Assembly (NCBI GenBank): GCA_018398575.1
Contig: JAGTXZ010000003.1
Span: 3,348,001-3,412,000 of the forward strand
Direction of reading: 5' to 3'
Length of the DNA stretch: 64,000 nucleotides
Source of the DNA: Ampelomyces quisqualis
Lineage: Eukaryota; Ascomycota; Dothideomycetes; Pleosporales; Phaeosphaeriaceae
Below, piece after piece: positions 53,170-63,507 of the stretch. The translations under genes were made by a program, and so were the position numbers. The stretch's first letter is position 1. Every line of letters begins with the position of its first letter. The notes under the pieces were generated by a model. The model ran no database searches. It saw only the letters and a program-made list of their open reading frames with translations, and was not told the origin of the DNA.

Positions 53170-53643
53170 TAGTTAAATATGTCTTTCAGACTATAAGTTC
53201 AATAGGGGAAATTCATGTTTATATGAAGAATTTAATTTGTAAAATTCCTGTAGCCTATCCGTTATTTGAGACAGATAATTAGGATTGGTCATTATAATAT
53301 TAGTTTCTAAACAAAGACCTTTTTGTAACAAATCATTTATCTCTTGCCCTCGTGTTGTAATAAGACGATCAATTATCCCTATTCTAGCACCAAGCTTGTT
53401 ACCTAAGGTTTTTTTGCTCTTTAAGTAACTTTTCCGATTTCAAGTCTTTTTTTTTTTTCTACTCTATTTAAGTGACTTTTACGATTTCAAGCTCTTTTTT
53501 TTTTCTGCTCGTCAAAAGGTAACTCATTTAGGGGCACAAAGGGCCCTTTATCTTTTTTTTTTTCATAGGCTGGACGATACTTAGCCCTTCTTCTAGCCTT
53601 TTCTTCAGTAGATACCTGATCGATGGGCACAAAAGTTTTTTTT
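53170..53643 (-). pseudogene. Out-of-frame tail of the second nad3 extension
   Basis: Beyond the TAA in the poly-A run, another frame reads TFVPIDQVSTEEKARRRAKY, then PFVPLNELPFDEQKKK, duplicated KKKELEIVKVT-like units, and an ending ITDRLQEFYKLNSSYK. STEEKARRR matches SPEEKKERV in the ORF beside atp6. A-run slippage probably separated it from the membrane part. Confidence 0.5.
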
Positions 53644-54648
53644 TTATTTTTTTTTTGACTCAGCAGGTATAACTGCCTCCTCGTTGTTAGGATTTGGCCC
53701 CTTTTTATACTTTTCTTTCCATTCAGCTTCAGTAATAGGATTAAGAAGGTCTCTTAAATCACACTTTAAAATACCATTTCAAACTTTTATTAATAAAGGA
53801 TAAATAACATCAATAAAAATCATGTCTAATAAATAAAAGATAATAAAACTATTAATACATGAAAGTATGGTTAAGACAAATTCATATAAAATAGGGTTTT
53901 CCTGTTTTATTCATTTGTTTTTAATAAACCATATTTTTACATATTCGCTAGCTAAAAGCAAAATATAAAGTAATAAGTAATAAATGTTAAATTTAAATAT
54001 AACAAATACACCTATGATTATACCTATAACCATAGAAAGATTACCTTTAGCTATTCATATGAATTCGCTATAGATATAAACTAACAATGAGTAACATGTA
54101 GGGTAATTGTTTTTCAATCAATAAACACCTAGAAGAACTATCATGTTAAAATATAAATACAAAGCATCTAAATTAGTGACAAAAAACCTTACAACTTTCA
54201 ATGAGAAAGGGTATTTACTAAAAAGTATTGTTAATAACTTAGCTAGATAAAACTCCAGTTTACTCATTAAGAAAGTTTTTACTATGGATAGGAGAATATT
54301 TGATAAGATATTTCTACCACTACTTTGTAATGGTAAGCTAGTAAACGCATGAGGGTTAGATACCTCCCCCATCTTAAAAGAAGTTTGTCTACTTTCAATG
54401 GTTAACGCGTTTTTTCCTAGTTCAAATATAAACCCTAAGGTTAATAACACAAAAAAGACCATCATAATAACTAACCCATAGATATCATTTGTATAGCTAC
54501 TAACACTGTACGGGTAAACTAGTAAGATTTCAAGGTCAAATAGTAAAAACAGCAATCCAAAAATAAAGAATGATACGCTGAACTGTGTTCTATTTTGCCC
54601 TAAAAATGAATGGAACCCACATTCAAAAACACTATCTTTTTCTTGGTA
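53644..54648 (-). pseudogene. nad3: Second copy of nad3 exon 2 with its own membrane extension
   Basis: YQEKDSVFECGFHSFLGQNR through NALTIESRQTSFKMGEV is almost identical to the copy at 56326. It continues [14 protein letters not shown], which is the cox1 C terminus, then four or more membrane segments with KYPF, YSEFIWIAKGNLS and YPLLIKVWNGILK. The frame stops in a poly-A run at 53644. It can be joined to nad3 exon 1 only if the nearer copy is skipped, so it is probably a displaced or spare 3' end. Confidence 0.75.
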
Positions 54649-54772
54649 CGCATCGGTCAAATTTATCATGCTTATATATTACAACGAAAAACTGTTCTTA
54701 GGTTATTATATTTTAATCTGTATTAACTCTTTATGTATTAACTCTTTATGTAAAATACATTATTATAAAATT

Positions 54773-57768
54773 CTATATAAATTTATTTTTTTTCAATATT
54801 TCTTTTAGAGATTCGTTTCTTTGTTTCAGAATCTTATCGAACCCGTGTGCATTATTAAGTTCTTGTTTTATTATAGCTTTTTGCTCTTTATAAGGAATAG
54901 CTCACATGAGTTTGAATTGCTCTATTTCACGTCTGAATGTAGTACTTTGCTGTGTATTTCTACCCCCTAATTGTTCTTGAATCTTGTGAGAATTTTTTTC
55001 AAAAATACGCATTATTCCTACAAGATGATCTTGCTCAATTTTATTTTTTTCTCTTAAATTCAATCAGAACTGATGAACAGAATCCTTTTCATCAAATTTT
55101 AATTTCGGATTTTCAGCATGTAATAATTCATGTACTAGAACTTGATCACTATAAGGGAGATATTTACCATAGGTATGAATACGGTCACCTAAACTAAATT
55201 CTCAGTCGTTACCTGGATTACGGTCCGTTTTTTTAAATTTATCAAGAGCTTTCATAAAAAGTTTCAACTCTTTATTACGCCTTTTTTCCGATTCCCTCTC
55301 TTCATCTTCTTTCGAATCGGAAATAGAAATATTAGAGTGGTTTTTCGGGTTAGGTGTAGGACTATTACCAGATGATTCCCCTGTATCTAAATTTCCTTTA
55401 TCAGGGCCGGCCATTTTTAATATTCCGTTGAATACACCTTTTAAGGCAATAATGAACTTATTTACTAAAGGTGATATAATAGACTCAAAAATTAAGTTTA
55501 TCGTCATTGTCAAACACAATAGGTAAACAATCTTTATTAAATAGGTAATAAACCAAGTTAAATATGAGTACTTAGAAGCTAAATAATTATCAGTATATCT
55601 TAGAGCTATAGTACATAGTGACATAACTATTACTAAGTAGCAGTACTCCTCCATATTATTCGTGTAATAGCCTAAAAATAAAAAAACATAGACATGCCTA
55701 TTATGCAAATTACCTGTAAATATAGCAGAATATTCAAAATATAAGACCATAAATATCTTATACAGTAAAGGATACCTAATCTTAGCTATAGTTATTATCC
55801 TAGACAGCAAGAAATTTGTGACCTTATAATATAAAGTATATAAATTAATAAGTTTAACTAGTAAGCTATGACACTTACGATAAAAACAATGCGTTTTCAC
55901 CCAAACTATTATAGCGTTACTTAGATAGTTAAATATTTGGCGCCTTACGTCTAATCTAATTTTAATAATAACACCATGTATTATAGATAAAAATATGTTG
56001 GATTCTAGTTGTAAGCTAGTAAACGCATGAGGGTTAGATACCTCCCCCATCTTAAAAGAAGTTTGTCTACTTTCAATGGTTAACGCGTTTTTTCCTAGTT
56101 CAAATATAAACCCTAAGGTTAATAACACAAAAAAGACCATCATAATAACTAACCCATAGATATCATTTGTATAGCTACTAATACTGTATGGGTAAACTAG
56201 TAAGATTTCAAGGTCAAATAGTAAAAACAGCAATCCAAAAATAAAGAATGATACGCTGAACTGTGTTCTATTTTGCCCTAAAAATGAATGGAACCCACAT
56301 TCAAAAACACTATCTTTTTCTTGGTACGCATCGGTCAAATTTATCATGCTTATATATTACAACGAAAAACTGTTCTTAGGTTATTATATTTTAATCTGTA
56401 TTAGTTTTAATCACACGAATTGGATCTAACCCTTTTTCAGTTAAATGAGCTTTATTGTCCACTAATTTTGCTACCTCACAAAAAGATAAAAAAATTCGAT
56501 TTTTACTAGTTTGTAAAGGATATATTTCAAAAAATGGAATGATAATATCTCTTATACTAGAAAATTTGGTAACCTTAATATCAATTGTTCCTCTATCAAC
56601 TGAAGTTATAAACCCACACCCTAAATATTCAATCATGCTACTCATTAAATCTTTATCTCTAGCACTCTGAGTTAAAATAAAGCTTAATTTAATAGCCTCT
56701 CCTAATTTATATGTTAAAGATTTAAATATAGCAACGCTGAAACAACCTTCTGCATCCGTAAACCCTACTAATCAGAAAGGATCTACAACTTTAGGTAACA
56801 ATACTTCAGGTCTTAAAGCGGGAATTATATCAGGAAAAGCAACAATTAAGTGTTTGCTTAAACCTCTATTTATAACAGCTTTTAAGGCTACAAGTTCTAA
56901 GATTCCTTTATTTGTCAGATGACTTTTATTTTTAATTAAAGAATGAGCTAATTTAAATATTGTATAATCCGCTTGTTTTTTTAGGCCCCCCTCTCTCTCA
57001 GAGCTCTGAGAGAGAGGGGGTCCAAACAGTTAAAGGGTATTTATCAAAATGATTAATTATAATCGCTAAATCTTCTAAAGATTCAACACGATATTGAACA
57101 GCATTTTCTCCCATAAACGATACAATACCTACACCAAAAAAATTCTTAAAACCATTTAATATATGTAAGTCTTTTTTATGTAAACTTATAACGAATCTGC
57201 AAACAATACGTCAACCTAATTTATCTTTTTTTTTTTATCTTTTATAATAAAACAGCCTTCACCGTCTGTAAAACCAGAAAAATATAAAGGGTTCAAATTC
57301 AATGTAGATGGAAGATTAGAATAGTTTCTTTACCATTTTTGCTTTGTGTTGTGAGAATAAGTTAGTGTAATATATAAGTTTAGAAAGGATTTTGCCTTTA
57401 TAGTTTCTTTCGAAACCCGCTAGAGTACATCTTAAATGTGGTAATGTATTACCACATCAACTACCGTCTACTCGTTGCTCTTTTACAGATATAATATTAT
57501 CTGATTTAGATCCGCGATTGCCCATTATATTTTCATATATCTTCTGACTTGTTACCATCTCTGAGTAATTAGTTCAGCCACTCATATATTTTCATATATG
57601 GCTTGGTATCAGAAGCTTTAGGGGTTCCCCGGAGTTTGGCAGATTATCCCTAATATTCGATTTCCTAAGTCAAATTCCAGGATTATGAGGGGCTAATACC
57701 AAATTAACTGCTAATAGTATAATAGCTAATATAGGTATAAATATAATAAAAAAAGTTGTACTTGTCAT
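54773..57768 (-). CDS. nad3: NADH dehydrogenase subunit 3 with very long C-terminal extension
   Basis: Complex I subunit. Exon 1 57768-57679 (MTSTTFFIIFIPILAIILLA to LAPHNP), exon 2 from 56326 (YQEKDSVFECGFHSFLGQNR). The ATG directly follows the nad2 stop. Ordinary Nad3 ends near IESRQTS; here the frame continues through a cox1-like SNPHAFTSLQL into six or so membrane segments (with RYPLLYKIF, YFEYSAIFTGNLH, ILKM). A charged domain follows, containing QVLVHELLHAENPKL and a Lys/Glu-rich end, to TAG at 54773: 547 residues in all. A near-identical exon 2 with a different extension lies at 54648. Confidence 0.88.
56399..57300 (-). pseudogene. LAGLIDADG endonuclease relic in nad3 intron
   Basis: FSGFTDGEGCFII, later DPFWLVGFTDAEGCFSV-like fragments and FEIYPLQTSKNR (near 56520) appear in shifting frames with stops. 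It is a decayed double-motif endonuclease. Confidence 0.78.
56984..57023. repeat. GC/CT-rich perfect palindrome
   Basis: GGCCCCCCTCTCTCTCAGAG and its near-exact reverse complement form a 19-bp stem with almost no loop. It interrupts the nad3 intron relic and looks like a recently inserted GC cluster. Confidence 0.85.
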
Positions 57769-60700
57769 TTATAAATTAAAAAGAACTAGTGCTAATATAT
57801 TAGCTAAACTTAATAACTCTTCTGGTATAAATATAAATAGTGTAATAATCAATGTTATAACTGAAATAGATAAACTTAATGAACTAGATATAACTATATT
57901 TTCGATTTTAATATTTACCTTTTCAACGATAGCTTTTTCTTCGGTGATTAAACCTTCTGCATTGAAACTTTCTAGTTGCTCGTTTAAACGGTAATCGTTT
58001 TTATCAAAAAAGATTTGTTTTATAATAGTTAAATAATAAACCGCACTAATAACACTAGTTAGTATAGATACTAATGACATAAATATGTAACCATTATCAA
58101 TAGCTGCGCTTAAAACCATCATTTTACCGAAAAATCCTATTAAAGGAGGTATACCTGCAAAAGAAAATAAAGTAATCGCTAAGCTTAAAGATAAAACAGG
58201 ATTTATGTAATAATATCCTTTTAACTGATCTATAAGTTGAATAGGGGAGTTATTTATATCCTGTAAATTCTCTTTTTTATCATTAATTTCTTCACTATTC
58301 TCTTTTTTATCATTAATTTCTTCACTATTCTCTTTTTTATCATTAATTTCTTCACTATTCTCTTTTTTATCATTAATTCGTTTACTATTCTCTATTTCTT
58401 TATTCTCTATTTCTCTCTTTTCTAGAGAGTTACCATTATATACATAACAATATAAAGAGTAACCAATTGTAATTATTAAGATAAACGCATTTAGATTTGA
58501 TATCGAATACTGTATTAAGTAAAACATAAAAGCTTGTGTAGATTCTACAGTGTGAATGGTTAACCCTAATAATATAAACCCTACATGTGATATAGTACTA
58601 AAGGCAAAAAGTCTTTTTATCCTAGACTGTGTTAACCCTACAACTGTTCCTATAATTAGGGATAAAAGGGAACTAAACAATAAGCTTATTGTTCAAGAAA
58701 AATCCATATCAAACATGGATTTACCTGTGTAATGTACTAATTCTAATAGGAAAATAAAGATAGAAATTTTGGCAATGATAGCTACAAAAGTTGTAACAAC
58801 AGTAGGTATGGCGTCGTACACATCCTTTAAAATTTATCATACAAATTATCCTAATACCTTTATACAAAATTATAATATTGAAACGGTTAAACATCCTCTC
58901 TACCTTTATTCATCCCAGCCTTAATCTGTTAAATTTGTTCAAATCCAGATTTAGTATTATGAGCTTTAGAACTAATAATTTCCACAGCCTTTACTCAATC
59001 AGAAAAATCTTATGATTTAACCCCTAAGATAGGATATTTAAGGAAAAAGGGTAATATCTTTTCCTGTATATCTTTTGAATTACGACATCTAAATATAGCA
59101 TGTTTCTTAACAGTATAACACTGTCCACATCCAAAATAGTCCACGAAACACTCCATAAGCTGAATACCACGGTGGTGTTGAGTTAAAGCAAAGGCCACTT
59201 CAACACGACCCCCTGAACTAAAGCATCATTATTTCTTAAAAGAATCATGAAAGAACCATCTCCGGAATAAAATCCCGCTATTCAAAAAGGATCTATTTGA
59301 AGTAGTTTTGTTACACCGATTAAAGGCCTTTCCGCAGGAAGATTGTCAGGAAAAGATTATTTCAATGCGGGAGTTAATCCTCTGTTCATAGAAGCTCGAT
59401 TGTTCATAATAACTTTTAAACCTGAAGATGTTAAATGTTCACCTCGTTTCATAATAAGAACAACCTCTTTAAATAAAAGATAATCCGCAAGCTTCTGAGT
59501 GATTAAAGGGTATTTATCGAAATGGGGTAGAATTACGTTTATAATTTGATCTAAAGAACTTACCGTAAAATCACGACAGCCGTTTCTCTCTTTACTCACT
59601 CGTCCAATACCTCAAAAAAAAGTCTTTAATATGATTTAAGAGTTTAACATCTTTTTTGTGAAGATTTATAATAAAATTATCTTCGATTTTTAAACCTGTG
59701 CTAGTTCTAGGTGATTTACGCGCTATAATGGTGAAACATCCTTCTGCATCAGTGAATCCTGTTACAAATCAAGGAAGGATAAGAATAGAAAATGTAATCG
59801 GATCAATATTATGACTATTTGTATAAAGTCGTTTTGGCATAATTTGGTTAGAAGGGTTTTTTATTAAACGATTTCTTTCGAAACCTAATAGAGTACATCT
59901 TAAATACGATAAACCGTATCAACTAGCGTATACTCGTTGCTCTTTTACAGTCACAAAATGAAAACTTTTTAGTTATAAGCTAATTTTTGCAATAAACATC
60001 TTCCTTTATATGGCTTTTGGGTATTTCTAGAAAAATACATTCTAATACTACCTGTAGGTACACCTAAGGCTTTCCCTACTTCACACATTGAAGGATAGAT
60101 GCTTTTTTTTTTTTTTTTTTTTTTTTGTTTTTCCAGTTTCCTGGTCAAGTACTTCTATTGGTACACTAGGACTTTCTGCTCCTTCTGCTCGTTTACGGCC
60201 TTTACCCACTGTACTTTTTTTGTTACCTATTGCCGCTGCAGATATTTTGGCTTTTGCTTGTTCAGAATGTTTGGAACCTAGTCGGGAACCAGCTGTTAAT
60301 AAAAGATTGTATTCTGGTTTTAATAAATCCAGAAAATATAGCTCTCTTGGAATAACTTCGGATGAAGCATAATATTCCAGGATTTCTAAAGTAAAATTAG
60401 CATAACCATACTTCAGCAAACCACTATAGATCAAACTTTTCCTCTTTTTTATTCCTGATTCTAAGAAATAAATGTTATAATAACATTTCAATCTTCTCTC
60501 TAGGTTAACACTACTACCTACATAGCTTTTGCCATTCATTAAATTTGTTCAGCGATATACCCCACATTTACCTTTATTTTAGTATTAGGAGCTTATCTTG
60601 ATCAGCATTTCTATATACTTTTACTGGCTGAAAAGACGGTGCAACCTATGAAGCATTCGTAGAATAACCTCTATATCACCCGGTTAAGGGTGATTTCGTA

Positions 60701-61863
60701 GGACTACTCTTATAAAGGAGGCGTTTTCCAGCGGCCCCGGGGTGTTTCACATGTACTAATAAAGCTGAACTAGAAGAGGAAAGTCACACATTAGAATGCA
60801 GTACAAGCAAGGAGAGAATGAAGGAGATAAAAAAAGAATATGCAAAAATTAGCAAACTATATAATGATAATAAAGTGACTGACTTAGATCCGCGATTGCC
60901 CATTTCTTTTTCAATCATCTTATGACTTGTTACCGTCTCTGAGTAATTAGTTCAGCCACCTATAACCTTTCGATTATGGCTTGGTATCATAAGTTTTAGG
61001 GTTTCCCCGGATTTTGCTAGTTTGTCCCGATTATACGACGATTGTATATTTGGTGATGATTTACCAGATCATGCTTCAGGACTTCAAAAATGAAATGGTG
61101 CAGCAGAAACTTTAAATAAAAATCCCACTCCCATAAATAGTAAACTTACATGAATATAATAAGGTTTATATCAATAAAGTAACCCTGTAAGGTTCTCTTT
61201 GCTCTCGTTAGATATACTAGTAATTATATATAAACTATCTAAATTAGTGGTACCAGAATTCGCGTAAAGTAACGCTGTACTCAGTAGTATAAAACAAGAT
61301 GACAATCCACCTAGTAAAAAGTACATAAGACCTCCAGAGGTTGCAGGTTCTGAATCTCTATAAATGGTAGATAATAAATACAGTCCATAACTTTGAAGTT
61401 CAATGGACAGGAATATAGAAACTAAGTCACTTGTAGATATAAGGAAAACACTTCCTGTAACAATAAATAAAATAATTAAAGAATATTCAATAATTTTATA
61501 TTGTTCTCCCATTTTATTGGTTATTAACGTTCCGTAGTAGACTAGTTTTGTAAAAAGAATCCTATTAACTGAGCCATTGTGCTTTAGTCAAACCTTTCTA
61601 GGGTAAAATGAAGTTAACAATAAGATAACACTAGTAATTAAAAAGATAAAAATATGAAAGGTATTTGTAGTGGCGGTAGTCTGAAATAAACCTCCAAATA
61701 TTCCTATACCCTTTGCTAAAAATAAAAGAGATAAGTTATCATAGGTTATAAGAGCTGATAAAAGTAAAATACTAATAGCTACTCTTGAGTACAAAATGGA
61801 TTTGTCTCGTCTTGAAGTTATTGCATTAGACAATAATATAAATATTAGTGAATTTAGCAACAT
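57769..61863 (-). CDS. nad2: NADH dehydrogenase subunit 2 (two exons)
   Basis: Complex I membrane subunit. Exons 61863-61078 and 58824-57769, 613 residues. MLLNSLIFILLSNAITSRRD starts it; PFHFWSP|DVYDAIPTVVTTF spans the intron; NPVLSLSLAITLFSFAG follows. A hydrophilic insert made of four tandem NSEEINDKKE-type units (58270-58400) lengthens a loop. The stop touches the nad3 ATG. Its N-terminal 70 codons are duplicated at the start of the ORF at 61981-63327. Confidence 0.94.
58900..59840 (-). pseudogene. LAGLIDADG relic in nad2 intron
   Basis: Fragments such as PHFDKYPLITQKLADYLLFK, DPFWIAGFYSGDGSFMILL and FLKYPILGVKS appear in different frames with several stops. Related to the nad3 intron relic. 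Confidence 0.75.
59975..60640 (-). pseudogene. GIY-YIG relic with 24-A run in nad2 intron
   Basis: The N-terminal part before MNGKSYVGSSVNLERRL is broken by stops. YANFTLEILEYYASS, RELYFLDLLKPEYNLL and GSRLGSKHSEQAK are intact. A run of 24 T on the plus strand (60103-60126) separates this from the C-terminal NUMOD-like part (SMCEVGKALGVPTGSIRMYF). Confidence 0.8.
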
Positions 61864-61864
61864 T

Positions 61865-61936
61865 TAATAATAGGGAGATTCGAACTCCCACTAGCAGATC
61901 TAACCGTAATTCGTCTACTAAACAACCTGTATTATT
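61865..61936 (-). tRNA. tRNA-like gene, isotype unresolved
   Basis: Acceptor AATAATA/TATTATT and T arm GGGAG TTCGAAT CTCCC are perfect, and a 3-bp D stem can be drawn. The region where the anticodon arm should be (AATTACGGTTAGATCTG) does not pair; position would suggest GTT (Asn), but I do not assign it. It lies one base upstream of the nad2 ATG. Confidence 0.55.
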
Positions 61937-61980
61937 TCTTATATGTAAATATTGCTTATATATAAATATAGCGTTCAATA

Positions 61981-63327
61981 TTAAAAAATAAAAATATCAC
62001 TATTATTACTAAAATATAATAAGATTGTAACAATAGAAAAATAGATATTAAAATAGATTACTATATAATCTTTATTCATAAAATGATTATATAGAGTAAT
62101 AACAACACTATAGCATTTATATATTAATTTAGTTAAACTAACGATTAAATATAAAAATAATCATTGTGATAAGTCTATTTTGATAAACCATAAATCTAAG
62201 TTAGGTAAAATATCCAAATGTATAACTAATAATAAAATAGCTGAAGTTATATATGATAATATACGTAGTATTGGTGTAATATTGAATAGAGTAAAACCTA
62301 AAGGAAAGGCTAAATTATTCTCTACATTTGAATACTTCACACGTTTATTACTTCTATCTGGAGAACTACCAGAGCTGTAAAAAGAAGAATTTGACTCTGA
62401 ATCTGAACTAGGATTATAAAATTGTATAGATGGATCTATCCCATTTTGCATAAGTACTTGTTCAACACTATCTCTTTTAACTTTAAGTTCATTAGCTTTA
62501 TCAGAATAATAAGATAATAAATTAAGATCTTTTTCACTTTTTACGGTTTTTTTATCCAATTTCATTTTTAAATCGTTATGAAGTCTCGCATATCAAGTAA
62601 ACATATCACTTGATCTTTTTCAGTCTTGGGTGTAATCCATTAACTTTTGAGAAAAATCCTGTTGTACAGGAGAAAAATCCGGTTGTACAGGAGAATTACC
62701 CGGTTGTACAGGAGAATTACCCGGTTGTACAGGAGAATTACCCGGTCATACAGGAGAATTACCCGGTTGTACAGGAGAATTACCCGGTCATACAGGAGAA
62801 TTACCTATACCCCCATTAGTTTTAGAAGATTCTCCAACCTTATATGGGTTCAATGAATATGTAACAGCCTTTCTAATCCTTTCATCCTCTTCTCAATCCA
62901 TTTCAGATTCAGTTGGTGATTTAGGTTTTTCTTCATCAGATACATCTATTGCCTTACCTTTACCTTTTCCTGTATAAGATCCAGACATTCTAAAATCATC
63001 AGATAATGTAAGAAATAAAGGTTCTGAAAAATAAAGTACTGATAGTTTTTTACTGTAAATAATTAAAGAAACAATCATTAAAGAAAAAGTAATTAAAAAG
63101 ATAAAAATATGAAAGGTATTTGTAGTGGCGGTAGTCTGAAATAAACCTCCAAATATTCCTATACTCTTGGCCAAAAATAAAAGAGATAAGTTATCATAGG
63201 TTATAAGAGCTGATAAAAGTAAAATACTAATATCTACTCTTGAGTGCAGAATGGATTTATCTCGTCTTGAATTTGTTGCATTAGACAATAGTAAAATGAT
63301 TAGTAAATTTAATAACATTTTTAACAT
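61981..63327 (-). CDS. ORF448: duplicated nad2 N terminus fused to repeat-rich membrane protein
   Basis: 448 codons starting just after the cox3 stop (ATG 63327 or 63318). Residues to about 80 (RRDKSILHSRV, LSLLFLAKSIGIFGGLFQTT) copy Nad2. Then a membrane segment; a charged stretch (MSGSYTGKGKGKAIDVSDEE); six NSPV-W/Q-PG heptads plus two variants (62647-62800); a Ser-rich stretch; and two or three membrane segments ending in YFSNNSDIFIF. Unknown function. It is the 5'-end counterpart of the 3'-end fusions seen at nad3, cox1 and atp6. Confidence 0.72.
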
Positions 63328-63328
63328 T

Positions 63329-63507
63329 TTAAGATCCTCAATAATATATAGATATAAAGAGAAATAACCATACAGCATCAACAAAATGTCAATACAGTAT
63401 TCCAGCTTCTAATCCTAAATGATGATTATTTGTTAAGTGATATGCTAATGTACGTCATAAACCTACAGCTAAAAATGCTGTACCTATCATAACATGCAAC
63501 CCGTGGA
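63329..63507 (-). CDS. cox3: Cytochrome c oxidase subunit 3, last exon (partial gene)
   Basis: HGLHVMIGTAFLAVGLWRTL, NNHHLGLEAGILYWHFVD and VWLFLFISIYYWGS then TAA: the conserved Cox3 C terminus. The exon starts with TC of a Phe codon after an intron ending in G. Earlier exons lie beyond the window. The ATG of ORF448 follows two bases after the stop. Confidence 0.92.

Larger units (their letters stand above)
56327..57678 (-). mobile_element. nad3 intron (group I) with LAGLIDADG relic
   Basis: CCT|...GATGCG|TAC. Core at about 57420-57640 (same class as atp6 introns). The rest holds a LAGLIDADG gene broken in many places, starting LYFSGFTDGEGCFIIKDKKK near 57290. A GC palindrome is inserted at 56984-57023. 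Confidence 0.85.
58825..61077 (-). mobile_element. nad2 intron (group I) with two endonuclease relics
   Basis: CCT|...AAAG|GAT. Core halves at about 60870-61020 and 59880-59950 flank a GIY-YIG relic; a LAGLIDADG relic follows the core. Confidence 0.85.

Noticed and set aside
61865..61936. Assignment as tRNA-Asn(GTT)
   Set aside because: GTT sits at the expected position, but the anticodon stem does not pair in any register tried.
62610..62856. Plus-strand VVQENYP repeat ORFs
   Set aside because: Antisense of the NSPV-W/Q-PG repeats in ORF448.
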